Part shown: piece by piece, positions 24,168-31,810 of the stretch
Position numbering within the stretch: the first letter of the stretch is position 1
Layout: each line of letters begins with the position of its first letter
NCBI RefSeq assembly: GCF_900110485.1
Contig: NZ_FODY01000018.1
Span: 1 to 64,000 of the forward strand
Length of the DNA: 64,000 nucleotides
Direction of reading: 5' to 3'
From: Propionispora vibrioides
GTDB lineage: Bacteria > Bacillota > Negativicutes > Propionisporales > Propionisporaceae
Notes under the pieces: generated by a model
Databases searched by the model: none
Seen by the model: the letters and a program-made list of their open reading frames with translations, nothing else
What the model was told of the DNA's origin: nothing
Position numbers and translations under genes: made by a program

Positions 24168-25550
24168 TCATAGCTTAACATGAGCCAGCGCTTGGGCAAA
24201 CGCCCCGACAATTCGATCAATCCCCTCTTTCGTCACAATCAGCGGCGGTGCCGTGTATAACACGTTATTGTAATCGGGAACACTGCGCACCATCCTGCCA
24301 ATAATCACGCCCGCCTGCTTGGCTTCCGCCACAATCCGGGCCAGGTGTGTTTCATGGAGCGGCTTCTTGGATTTCTTATCCTCAACCAGTTCGATACCGG
24401 CCAGCAAGCCTTTGCCGCGGACTTCACCCACTACAGGATATTTCTCCAGCTCTTTAAGGCCCTCCAGCAGATACGCTCCCATCTGCGCACTGTTCTCCGC
24501 CAGTTTTTCGTCTTCAATAATCCGGATGTTCTCCAGGGCTGCCGCTGAAGCGCCGGCACAGCCGCCGAAGGTGCTGATATCCCTGAAATACCCGGTCGGA
24601 TCTTCCAGCTCGGTTAAGAACTGATCAAAGATACTCTTGCGGGCAACCGTTGCCGATATGGGCATATAACCGCTGGCCAGTCCCTTAGCCAGGGTGATCA
24701 TATCCGGCTCAACTGCGTAATGCTGATGCCCGAACATGCGGCCAGTGCGGCCAAAACCGGTAACGACCTCATCCATAATGAGCAGCACTTCGTATTTCCG
24801 GCAAATCTCCTGGAGGACCGGATAATACTCGGCAACCGGCGGAATGATCCCGCCACCCGCGGTAACCGGCTCGACAATCACCGCCGCCACACTGTCCTCG
24901 CCTTCCCTTTGTATCACCGTCTCCAGAGCACGGGCACAGTCGATGTTGCAGGCAGGATAGCACTTGCCCAATTCGCACCGGTAACAGAGAGCATGGGGAA
25001 TTGCGGCAAAGCCTTCCGGTAAGGGCCCGAATTTCACCTTTCTCTCCTGCTGACCGCTGCTGGCCAGCGCACCTAGTGTAGTGCCATGATAGTCCCGGTT
25101 GCGGTAAATAATTTTATATTTTTTCTTATCCGGATATTTCTCGCTAAAATACTGTCTGGCAATTTTATAGGACTTTTCATTCGCCTCGGAACCACTGTTG
25201 GATATATACACTTTAGGCAAGTCCGGCAACAACGAGGCCAGTTTTTGCGCCAATAAAATATAAGGAGGCGTTGCCATCGATCCGGCATAGTAAGGCAGCT
25301 TTTTCAATTGCCCGGCAATAGCCTGTATGATGGAATCCCTGCCGTAGCCGACATTGACTGCCCAGACCCCGCCTGATAAGCCGTCTACATATTCCCTGCC
25401 GTAAATGTCTTTAAGAATAAAACCGTTTCCTTCCGCCATAATCGGCGGTTCCTGACTTTCAAAGGCCCTGTGATTGGTAAGATGGAGCCATAAATGATCC
25501 CGGTGGAGTTTTACCAATTCATCGACCTCTAAACTGCCTGCTGCACTCAT
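24168..25550 (-). CDS. tpa: Taurine-pyruvate aminotransferase
   Basis: 460-residue class III PLP aminotransferase. Features: SGGVWAVNVGYGR, cofactor region SNSGSEANEKSYKIAR, IYRNRDYHGTT, PLP-anchoring ILIMDEVVTGFGRTG equivalent and the Schiff-base lysine in ITLAKGLASGYMP. A Cys-rich insert (CYRCELGKCYPACNIDC) is present. ATG at 25550 after GGGAGG is the likely start. Known Tpa converts taurine and pyruvate to sulfoacetaldehyde and alanine. Leading a tauABC-like operon, taurine is the best substrate guess; other omega-amino acids are the alternative. No sulfoacetaldehyde-processing gene (xsc, isethionate dehydrogenase or lyase) is in the window. Confidence 0.83.
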   Translation of the reverse strand: MSAAGSLEVDELVKLHRDHLWLHLTNHRAFESQEPPIMAEGNGFILKDIYGREYVDGLSGGVWAVNVGYGRDSIIQAIAGQLKKLPYYAGSMATPPYILLAQKLASLLPDLPKVYISNSGSEANEKSYKIARQYFSEKYPDKKKYKIIYRNRDYHGTTLGALASSGQQERKVKFGPLPEGFAAIPHALCYRCELGKCYPACNIDCARALETVIQREGEDSVAAVIVEPVTAGGGIIPPVAEYYPVLQEICRKYEVLLIMDEVVTGFGRTGRMFGHQHYAVEPDMITLAKGLASGYMPISATVARKSIFDQFLTELEDPTGYFRDISTFGGCAGASAAALENIRIIEDEKLAENSAQMGAYLLEGLKELEKYPVVGEVRGKGLLAGIELVEDKKSKKPLHETHLARIVAEAKQAGVIIGRMVRSVPDYNNVLYTAPPLIVTKEGIDRIVGAFAQALAHVKL

Positions 25551-25765
25551 CCAAAAGCCTCCCTGCCTATCGCATATCCATATAATCATCATCAGGATGT
25601 CCGAACAACTAAAATTTGAAAATAAAACTACCTAGCAGAGCCATATGACTAAACCGGTGATTACAGGAATTTTTTAACTGATCGCCGCTTCCTCTTGTCT
25701 ATGTATGGCCTGGAATATTCCCTTTGCGCCTTGCTCTTCAGCAAGAAATGGCATTCCAAAATAAA

Positions 25766-25806
25766 AAGGCTAAGAGCATACCCAAAATGGGAATGACCTT
25801 AGCCTT
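25766..25806 (-). terminator. Leader terminator/attenuator hairpin upstream of the taurine operon
   Basis: Arms AAGGCTAAG and CTTAGCCTT, with inner CCCA/TGGG pairing, and TTTTTATTTT after the stem on the minus strand. It lies between the minus-strand promoter at 25847-25876 and the aminotransferase start at 25550, so transcripts must pass it. It could instead merely insulate the divergent gene. Confidence 0.6.
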
Positions 25807-25846
25807 CAGTTTGTCTGATCAGCCTGCTAAGCATTATGTTATATCA

Positions 25847-25939
25847 TTTATACCGTAAAAGAAGTTGTCCTGTCAATAGTTTATTTTACGAACAACTTGC
25901 TCATTTGCGGTTGTCCGTACATCCGTATGCTGTTATAAT
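25847..25939. promoter_or_regulatory. Divergent promoters of the taurine operon and gntR
   Basis: Minus strand: TTGACA (25871-25876) and TATAAA (25847-25852), spacer 18. Plus strand: TTGTCC (25911-25916) and TATAAT (25934-25939), spacer 17. GTTGTCC is repeated directly at 25864-25870 and 25910-25916, and AAGTTGT/ACAACTT form an inverted repeat at 25863-25898; these are candidate GntR operators overlapping both -35 elements. Confidence 0.6.
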
Positions 25940-26006
25940 AAAACAAAAATTGATTTTACGCAACTGTTTTTTTCAATACTTTTTGCGAGGAAAGGATGTC
26001 CTCATT

Positions 26007-26732
26007 TTGCTGGATAAAACAAATTCGATTCCCCTGCATTTGCAGGTGCGGAATTTTTTACGCAATGAAATATTAAAAGGCACTTATACGGAAAAAATCC
26101 CTCCCGAATTTGATCTGATGGATAAATTCGGCGTAAGCCGCGCAACCATCCGCCGGGCGATTCAAACCCTGATCGAAGATGGGGTTTTGGAAACGCGCCA
26201 CGGCCTGGGTACCTTCGTCGCCGTAAGACCGATCGAAGAATGGCTGGGCAACTTAAGCAGCTTCTTTGATATTGTGGAAGAAATGGGCATGAAGCCTAAT
26301 ATTCGAATGCTAAGCCAGGGCATTGTTCCCGCGCCGCAGGACGCCGCCAAAATATTTAAACAGGCCGAAGTTTACGAAACCAACAGGCTGCGGCTGGCCA
26401 ATGCCACCCCTGTTGTACTGGAAAAACAGTACTACCCCTTAGAATACGGACTCAAATTAGCCGAATTCGATTTAAACAACGTTTCCACCTACGATATATT
26501 CGAAACCAAGCTCGGCATCAACCTTTGGGAGGCCAAGCAATCCATCGCGGCGATCATTCCCACGGCCGCCGAGAAAAAATTGCTGGGTCTCACTTCCGAA
26601 CCCTGCTGCGCCCTCCTGTCCAAACGGTTGGTCACCGATGCCGACGGCAACCCCGTCGAGTATGAGAAAAGCATCTACCGGGCCGATATGTACGCGTTCC
26701 GCATTAACTTGACCCGGAAAAGAAAACTGTAA
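26007..26732 (+). CDS. GntR/HutC-family transcriptional regulator
   Basis: 241 residues: N-terminal winged helix (IPLHLQVRNFLRNEIL, FGVSRATIRRAIQTLIEDGVLETRHGLGTFV) and a C-terminal UTRA ligand-binding domain. The open frame reaches back to 25836, but that is upstream of the -10 box at 25934. TTG at 26007 with GAGGAAAGG upstream fits both the promoter and the family length. Divergent from the taurine operon, so it probably regulates it in response to taurine or a derivative. Confidence 0.8.
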   Translation: MLDKTNSIPLHLQVRNFLRNEILKGTYTEKIPPEFDLMDKFGVSRATIRRAIQTLIEDGVLETRHGLGTFVAVRPIEEWLGNLSSFFDIVEEMGMKPNIRMLSQGIVPAPQDAAKIFKQAEVYETNRLRLANATPVVLEKQYYPLEYGLKLAEFDLNNVSTYDIFETKLGINLWEAKQSIAAIIPTAAEKKLLGLTSEPCCALLSKRLVTDADGNPVEYEKSIYRADMYAFRINLTRKRKL

Positions 26733-26838
26733 AGGTTACACATATCCACAGATTTCTGTTTTGTGTTTGAAATGAATTCCCCGGCAGCTATATCTATGCC
26801 TTCTGCGAGTCATGTTCAATAGTCTTCCCCAAAATAGA

Positions 26839-26883
26839 CAAGACACCCTCCCCGCCTATATGTGGCGGTTCGAGAGTGTCTTG
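26839..26883. terminator. Terminator hairpin between converging genes
   Basis: CAAGACAC/GTGTCTTG outer arms with further inner pairing (CTC/GAG, GCC/GGC). Lies between the gntR stop (plus) and the glutathione peroxidase stop (minus). Confidence 0.7.
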
Positions 26884-26890
26884 CCTGTTC

Positions 26891-27436
26891 TTACAGCAGT
26901 TTTTCAATATCCGGTTTCATAGCCGACGGGGAGGTCGTAGGTTCGTAGCGCCCTACGACCTTTCCTTCCCGGTTAACGAGAAACTTGGTAAAATTCCATT
27001 TGATGCCGTCGCCTTCCAACAATTCCGGAAAACGCTCCTTTAGTACCTCTTCCAGTTTACCGGCGATCGGATGCCCCGAATCAAATCCCCGGAAGGGGGC
27101 CTGCTCCGTCAGATAGACAAACAAGGGATGGGCATTTTTGCCGCGGACTTCTGTTTTCTCAAACAGGGGGAAGCTAACTCCATAAGTAAGCTGGCAGAAT
27201 TGCCGTACCTCCTCATTGCTGCCCGGTTCCTGCTCCGCGAATTGGTTGCTGGGAAAACCAAGAATCTCCAGGCCCTGACCAGCATAGTCATTATAGAGTG
27301 CTTGCAGTTCCTCGTACTGAGGAGTAAAACCGCACTTGCTGGCAGTATTCACAATCAGCAGCACTTTGCCTTTAAAATCTGCCAACGAAACGGTTTTGCC
27401 ATCCATGTTCTTGACTTGAAAATCATAAATATTCAT
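26891..27436 (-). CDS. Glutathione peroxidase-family thiol peroxidase
   Basis: 181 residues, thioredoxin fold. Peroxidatic Cys35 in NTASKCGFTPQYEEL, the Gln in FPSNQFAEQEPGS and the Trp in KWNFTKF make the classical triad. Cysteine replaces selenocysteine. A resolving Cys is seen in VRQFCQLTYG, so it probably uses thioredoxin rather than glutathione. Cytoplasmic; detoxifies hydroperoxides. RBS AGGAGG. Confidence 0.92.
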   Translation of the reverse strand: MNIYDFQVKNMDGKTVSLADFKGKVLLIVNTASKCGFTPQYEELQALYNDYAGQGLEILGFPSNQFAEQEPGSNEEVRQFCQLTYGVSFPLFEKTEVRGKNAHPLFVYLTEQAPFRGFDSGHPIAGKLEEVLKERFPELLEGDGIKWNFTKFLVNREGKVVGRYEPTTSPSAMKPDIEKLL

Positions 27437-27581
27437 GATCGTTTGCCTCCTTTAGTCCTGTCTTTTCGCCGGATTGCGCCTTCCTAACACGGTCAGGCGT
27501 TTCGGTCCTTGTCAAAAGAAATCGGCATAATACTAGGATGGCCGGTTAACAACGGGCTAATACCGCTTCCTACCGCCTCCG

Positions 27582-27932
27582 CTATTTCACTGCAGCCGGA
27601 TACTGGTCATAGTCAATCATCGTGCCAACACCGAAGTGAACATAAATATCAGGATATCCATCCACCGGTATCCAATAGCCAATGATGGATTTACCACCTG
27701 ATTCACCCTTGCAAAAAGCGGCCTGCTGAGAGGCCAGTGCCCGGTTCGCCTGGCAGCCTTTGTGCCGTTCCGGACCGCCAATGGTAGAACACTTGATGCC
27801 CGGCACGCCCCCCGCCTTGCTACAGGCCGCATTCACAGCCAGAATCTCCCGGCTTTTATGTACCAGCATAACCGGTTCAGGAAAATTCCCCCACATCATT
27901 TGAAACGCTTCAATGACTTTCGCATCGGTCAT
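27582..27932 (-). CDS. Small Cys-rich PAS-like protein
   Basis: 116 residues starting TDAKVIEAFQMMWGNFPEPVMLVHKSREILAVN, which reads like the first half of a PAS domain. It is followed by a region with Cys residues in AACSKAGGVPGIKC and HKGCQANRAL that could bind a metal or heme or act in redox sensing, and then GYWIPVDGYPDIYVHFGVG. ATG at 27932 lies ten bases after GGAGG; ATG at 27941 is an alternative. No output domain. Function unknown. Confidence 0.7.
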   Translation of the reverse strand: MTDAKVIEAFQMMWGNFPEPVMLVHKSREILAVNAACSKAGGVPGIKCSTIGGPERHKGCQANRALASQQAAFCKGESGGKSIIGYWIPVDGYPDIYVHFGVGTMIDYDQYPAAVK

Positions 27933-28174
27933 AACAATCATTCCTCCTCGATTATTTCTATCGTACTTTGTCTTTATACTTGCTGTGCTTCCTTTTGCCT
28001 CCTTTATTGTACTGCTTTCTACTCTATATAACGGCAATAGCTCCATTTTATTGCAGATGCTGCTCTACTTTTTTGCCCGGTAGCGGCGACCGATACGCCG
28101 GGATGAAGATTACTAATCCATTCCACCAGAAAAAGGAATTTATCATTGACAAAAATCCCCAGTCGGATTTATAA

Positions 28175-28189
28175 TTTGACCAGTTCAAA
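28175..28189. promoter_or_regulatory. Probable TetR operator, upstream copy
   Basis: Near-palindrome TTTGACCAGTTCAAA, 18 bp before the tetR start codon. It shares TTGACC and TCAA half-sites with the site at 28881-28900 on the other side of the gene, which supports binding by this regulator and autorepression. Confidence 0.6.
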
Positions 28190-28207
28190 CTTTTTGAGGT
28201 GAAATGC

Positions 28208-28828
28208 ATGCCCCGAACTCCCCAGGACCCCAAAATCCGGGTCGATGAAATTTTAGATACGGCCGAACCTTTATTTGCGGCAAATGGCTACCGCCAAACA
28301 ACAGTCCAGGATATCACCAACAAAATGGGCGTTGCCAAGGGAATGATCTATTATTACTTTAAATCGAAGGAAGAAATACTGGAAGCAGTGATCAACCGTC
28401 AAATCTCCATCCTGCTGACAGATATGCAGAATATGGCCTGCTCCAATCTTATCCCGCCGCCCCAAAAGCTTGAATTGATGATAAATTCCATGTATCATAC
28501 AGCGCAATACAAAGATGGCTTGCTCCTGGATTTTTTATATGATGAGAAACATTTGCATATCAAAAATAAAATTATCCGCCAAAGTGCGCTCTTACTTAAA
28601 CCATGGCTTTTAAAAGTAATTGAAGATGGAGTTGAAAAGGGCTGTTTCCAGGCTTCTCACCCCCCTATCGCCCTCAATTTTATCATGTCGACCCTGCACT
28701 GTATTACGGACGCATTATGCGAGAAAACACCGGACGAACAAATGGCCTGCCATCTAAAAATAGCGGGATCTCTCATTGAAAAAATATTGGCATTGCCCGA
28801 AGCAACTTTGCACTTGTCGCTTAAATAA
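28208..28828 (+). CDS. TetR-family transcriptional regulator
   Basis: 206 residues. N-terminal helix-turn-helix: ILDTAEPLFAANGYRQTTVQDITNKMGVAKGMIYYYFKSKEEIL is the classic TetR DNA-binding domain; I cite it in pieces (AANGYRQTTVQDI, KGMIYYYFKSKEE). C-terminal ligand domain unassigned. ATG at 28208 with GAGGT seven bases upstream is preferred over GTG at 28199. Flanked by two matching operators, so it likely controls itself and the downstream genes at 29037-31695. Confidence 0.88.
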   Translation: MPRTPQDPKIRVDEILDTAEPLFAANGYRQTTVQDITNKMGVAKGMIYYYFKSKEEILEAVINRQISILLTDMQNMACSNLIPPPQKLELMINSMYHTAQYKDGLLLDFLYDEKHLHIKNKIIRQSALLLKPWLLKVIEDGVEKGCFQASHPPIALNFIMSTLHCITDALCEKTPDEQMACHLKIAGSLIEKILALPEATLHLSLK

Positions 28829-28880
28829 ATAAACCAACAAATCATTCCAATAGAACTTTATTGGATATTTTTTTAATTAT

Positions 28881-28900
28881 TAATTGACCCGGTCAAATTA
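28881..28900. promoter_or_regulatory. Probable TetR operator, downstream copy
   Basis: TTGACCCGGTCAA (28884-28896) is an inverted repeat with 6-bp arms, inside TAAT...ATTA. It precedes the small membrane protein gene and glycogen phosphorylase and matches the site upstream of tetR. Confidence 0.6.
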
Positions 28901-29036
28901 TGTCATGTTGAAAATACGCACAAATGAGGTCCAAAGTGCGGGAATAGCATCCATCTGCTCACCGGCATATCCATGATTCTTATCTATTACTAACCAGCAA
29001 AATGGGATCGGGAAAAATAAGGGGGTGTCGGTCAAT

Positions 29037-29195
29037 ATGGAATGGCTTCAAAAGCTATCGCTGTGGTGGGTTGCAGGCATAGTATTAATCGCTGGCGCAC
29101 TGTTTATGACGAGGATATTTGCCCTTTTTTCCAAATGGTTTTTCCTTCCTTTTGACGATAAAGAGGAATCGGCGCGACATCATCACCATAAATAG
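29037..29195 (+). CDS. 52-residue single-span membrane protein
   Basis: Short frame ATG to TAG preceded by GGGGGTG. It encodes EWLQKLSLWW followed by a hydrophobic helix (VAGIVLIAGALFM), an aromatic stretch (FALFSKWFFLPF) and an acidic then His-rich tail ending ARHHHHK. The single helix and charged tail look like a real small membrane protein. It lies downstream of the second TetR operator and upstream of glycogen phosphorylase. Function unknown. Confidence 0.5.
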   Translation: MEWLQKLSLWWVAGIVLIAGALFMTRIFALFSKWFFLPFDDKEESARHHHHK

Positions 29196-29304
29196 CTGAC
29201 CATGGAGAAGAGGAACTGACAGCGATCGCTAACCCTGCGGAGATCAGCCGCTTACAGGTATAAAAACAGGAATTAAGCATTATTTATTAAGGGAGGCGAA
29301 TGAA

Positions 29305-31695
29305 GTGTTAACCAAAGAGGAGTGCAAGGCTGCCCTGCAAAAAAGAATATTAGCGCTGGCAGGTACGAGTCTGGATGAGGCCTCGGCCGCTGACAAATAC
29401 GCCGCGCTGGCCAGCCTGATCCGCGATTACATCGGTCAGCGCTGGGTGGATACCACCCGTTACTATGACGACCAAAAGCAAAAACAGGTGTACTATTTCT
29501 CCATTGAATTTTTACCGGGTCGCTTACTGGACACCAATCTGCGCAATCTCGGCCTTAGGGAGGTTTGGTGCGAGGCCCTTGCCGAACTCGGCATCGACTA
29601 CACCGAACTGGCAAACGCCGAACGGGACGCCGGTCTCGGTAACGGCGGACTGGGACGGCTGGCAGCCTGCTTTCTGGATTCCCTGGCATCGCTCGGCCTG
29701 CCCGGTCACGGTTGCGGTATCCGCTATACCTACGGCCTGTTTGAACAGTCCATTATCGACGGCGTACAAGTGGAAAAACCGGACACCTGGCTAAGCGATC
29801 TGGATATCTGGGAATACCGCAAAGCCGGCAAAGCCGTTACGGTAGAATTCGGGCCGCCGCTGGGCACAGTTAAGGCCGTACCCTACGATATCCCGGTTAT
29901 CGGCTTTGACAACCGGACTGTCAACACCCTGCGTCTGTGGAGCGCCGAACTGCGTGACGGCTTAAATGTCAATTATTCCAGCCTCACACCGGGTGACATC
30001 CGCAAACTGTTGGAATATAAGAACTGGGTGGAGGCTATTTCACAAATTCTGTATCCTGACGACCGTTATGAAGAAGGCCGCCATTTGCGCCTCGTCCAGG
30101 AGTACTTCCTGGTTTCGGCCGGACTCAAAAGCATTATCCGCCATATTAAGCGCAAGCAGGGTTCCAATCTGTCCTATCTGGCCAACCAGATTGCCATCCA
30201 TATCAATGACACCCATCCGGCGCTTGCTATTCCCGAACTCATGCGCATTCTCATGGATGAGGAAGGCATGGGCTGGGACGAAGCGTGGGACATCACCACC
30301 CATACCATCTCCTACACCAATCACACCGTCCTGCCGGAAGCACTGGAAAAATGGCCGGTCGATCAGTTGCGGAGCCTGCTGCCCCGTATCTATGAAATCA
30401 TTCACGAAATAAATGAACGGTTCTGCGCCGAACTGTGGAAGCGCTATCCCGGCGAATGGGACCGCATTGCCGCCATGGCCGTCATTGCCGACGGTTTTGT
30501 CAAGATGGCCCATCTGGCAGTAGCCGGCAGTCACAGCGTCAACGGCGTGGCCGAGCTGCACAGCCGGATTCTCCAGGACGATCTCCTGCACCTGTTTTAT
30601 CAGCATACGCCGCAAAAATTCAACAACAAAACCAACGGCATTACCCATCGCCGCTGGCTGCTTTCCGCCAATCCCGGCTTAGCCGGCTTAATTACCGATA
30701 CCATCGGCCCCGCCTGGCTGCAGCGGCCCACTGAGTTGGAAAGGCTGCTGCCCTTTGCCGCCAGTACGGCTTTCCAGCAAAAGCTGACGGCCGTAAAACA
30801 GGACCGGAAAGAAGCCCTGGCCAAATTTATTTTTGACAACTATCACATTACCCTTGATACCCATTCACTGTTCGATGTACAGGTCAAGCGCATTCATGCC
30901 TATAAACGCCAGCTCCTGAACGCGCTGCGGATCATGGAGCTTTATCAGCGGCTAAAAGCCGATCCCGGGCTGGACATTCTGCCCCGTACCTTTATCTTCG
31001 CCGGCAAAGCGGCGCCCGGCTATTACCTGGCGAAAAAAGTAATCCAGCTTATTGTCACTCTGTCCAAACAAATCAACAACGATCCCGCCATCCAGGATAA
31101 GCTCAAAATCGTATTTTTAGAAAACTATAATGTATCGTTAGCGGAACTAATTATTCCCGCCGCCGATATCAGTGAGCAGATTTCCACTGCCGGCAAAGAA
31201 GCCTCCGGCACCAGCAATATGAAATTCATGATGAACGGCGCCATCACGATCGGTACTTTAGACGGCGCCAATGTGGAAATCCGCGAGGCTGTAGGCGATG
31301 AGAATATTGTCATTTTCGGCCTCACGGCCGAAGAAGCAACCGCCTGCTACCAGACCGGCCAGTGCGACCCAATGATCATCTACAATCAGGATGAACGGGT
31401 AAGAAATTGCGTCAACCAATTGATCGACGGCAGCCTCCCCGTTATCGGCGATGAATTCAAACCGCTTTATGAGTATTTGCTGCATCCCAACGGTGCTTTT
31501 CTGGAGCTGCAGGACTTTGCCGCCTACCTGGACGCCCAGGCCAAAATCGACCGGTTGTTCCGGAACAAACACGCCCGCTGGCAAATGGCCATCAAGAATA
31601 TTGCTCATTCCGGCCGCTTTTCCAGCGACCGTACCGTCAAAGAATATGCCGATGCCATCTGGCATATCCGGCCGGCTGAAATCCCGCAACGGTAG
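29305..31695 (+). CDS. glgP: Glycogen/starch phosphorylase
   Basis: 796 residues, full length for GT35. N-terminal YYFSIEFLPGRLL, NAERDAGLGNGGLGRLAACFLDS cited in part (GLGNGGLGRLAA), and the PLP region EASGTSNMKFMMNGA with the cofactor lysine. It releases glucose-1-phosphate from alpha-1,4-glucans with phosphate. Start is GTG at 29305 with GGGAGG upstream. No other glycogen gene lies nearby, and context suggests TetR control. Confidence 0.95.
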   Translation: MLTKEECKAALQKRILALAGTSLDEASAADKYAALASLIRDYIGQRWVDTTRYYDDQKQKQVYYFSIEFLPGRLLDTNLRNLGLREVWCEALAELGIDYTELANAERDAGLGNGGLGRLAACFLDSLASLGLPGHGCGIRYTYGLFEQSIIDGVQVEKPDTWLSDLDIWEYRKAGKAVTVEFGPPLGTVKAVPYDIPVIGFDNRTVNTLRLWSAELRDGLNVNYSSLTPGDIRKLLEYKNWVEAISQILYPDDRYEEGRHLRLVQEYFLVSAGLKSIIRHIKRKQGSNLSYLANQIAIHINDTHPALAIPELMRILMDEEGMGWDEAWDITTHTISYTNHTVLPEALEKWPVDQLRSLLPRIYEIIHEINERFCAELWKRYPGEWDRIAAMAVIADGFVKMAHLAVAGSHSVNGVAELHSRILQDDLLHLFYQHTPQKFNNKTNGITHRRWLLSANPGLAGLITDTIGPAWLQRPTELERLLPFAASTAFQQKLTAVKQDRKEALAKFIFDNYHITLDTHSLFDVQVKRIHAYKRQLLNALRIMELYQRLKADPGLDILPRTFIFAGKAAPGYYLAKKVIQLIVTLSKQINNDPAIQDKLKIVFLENYNVSLAELIIPAADISEQISTAGKEASGTSNMKFMMNGAITIGTLDGANVEIREAVGDENIVIFGLTAEEATACYQTGQCDPMIIYNQDERVRNCVNQLIDGSLPVIGDEFKPLYEYLLHPNGAFLELQDFAAYLDAQAKIDRLFRNKHARWQMAIKNIAHSGRFSSDRTVKEYADAIWHIRPAEIPQR

Positions 31696-31756
31696 CGGGC
31701 ACCGGGCCGCAACCTATTCAATCCTCTTGTTGTCCCTCCAACAAAACAACAAAGCC

Positions 31757-31797
31757 AAAAATCCTGCCATCCACAGGGATCGCAGGATTTTCTTTTT
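31757..31797. terminator. Intrinsic terminator between converging genes
   Basis: Arms AAAATCCTGC and GCAGGATTTT, then TCTTTTTC. Shares its stem sequence (AAAATCCTGCCA) and tail with the hairpin at 48607-48650. Confidence 0.75.
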
Positions 31798-31810
31798 CAT
31801 ATAGCTGTTT

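Noticed and set aside
25680-25760. Possible fourth copy of the palindromic repeat near GGAATTTTTT at 25670
   Set aside because: Only a short T-rich word matches; arms and the GGAAAAAG-CCG partner segment are missing.
25836-26006. Longer N-terminus for the GntR regulator
   Set aside because: It would begin upstream of the promoter -10 box and precedes the conserved winged-helix start; TTG at 26007 has a good ribosome site.
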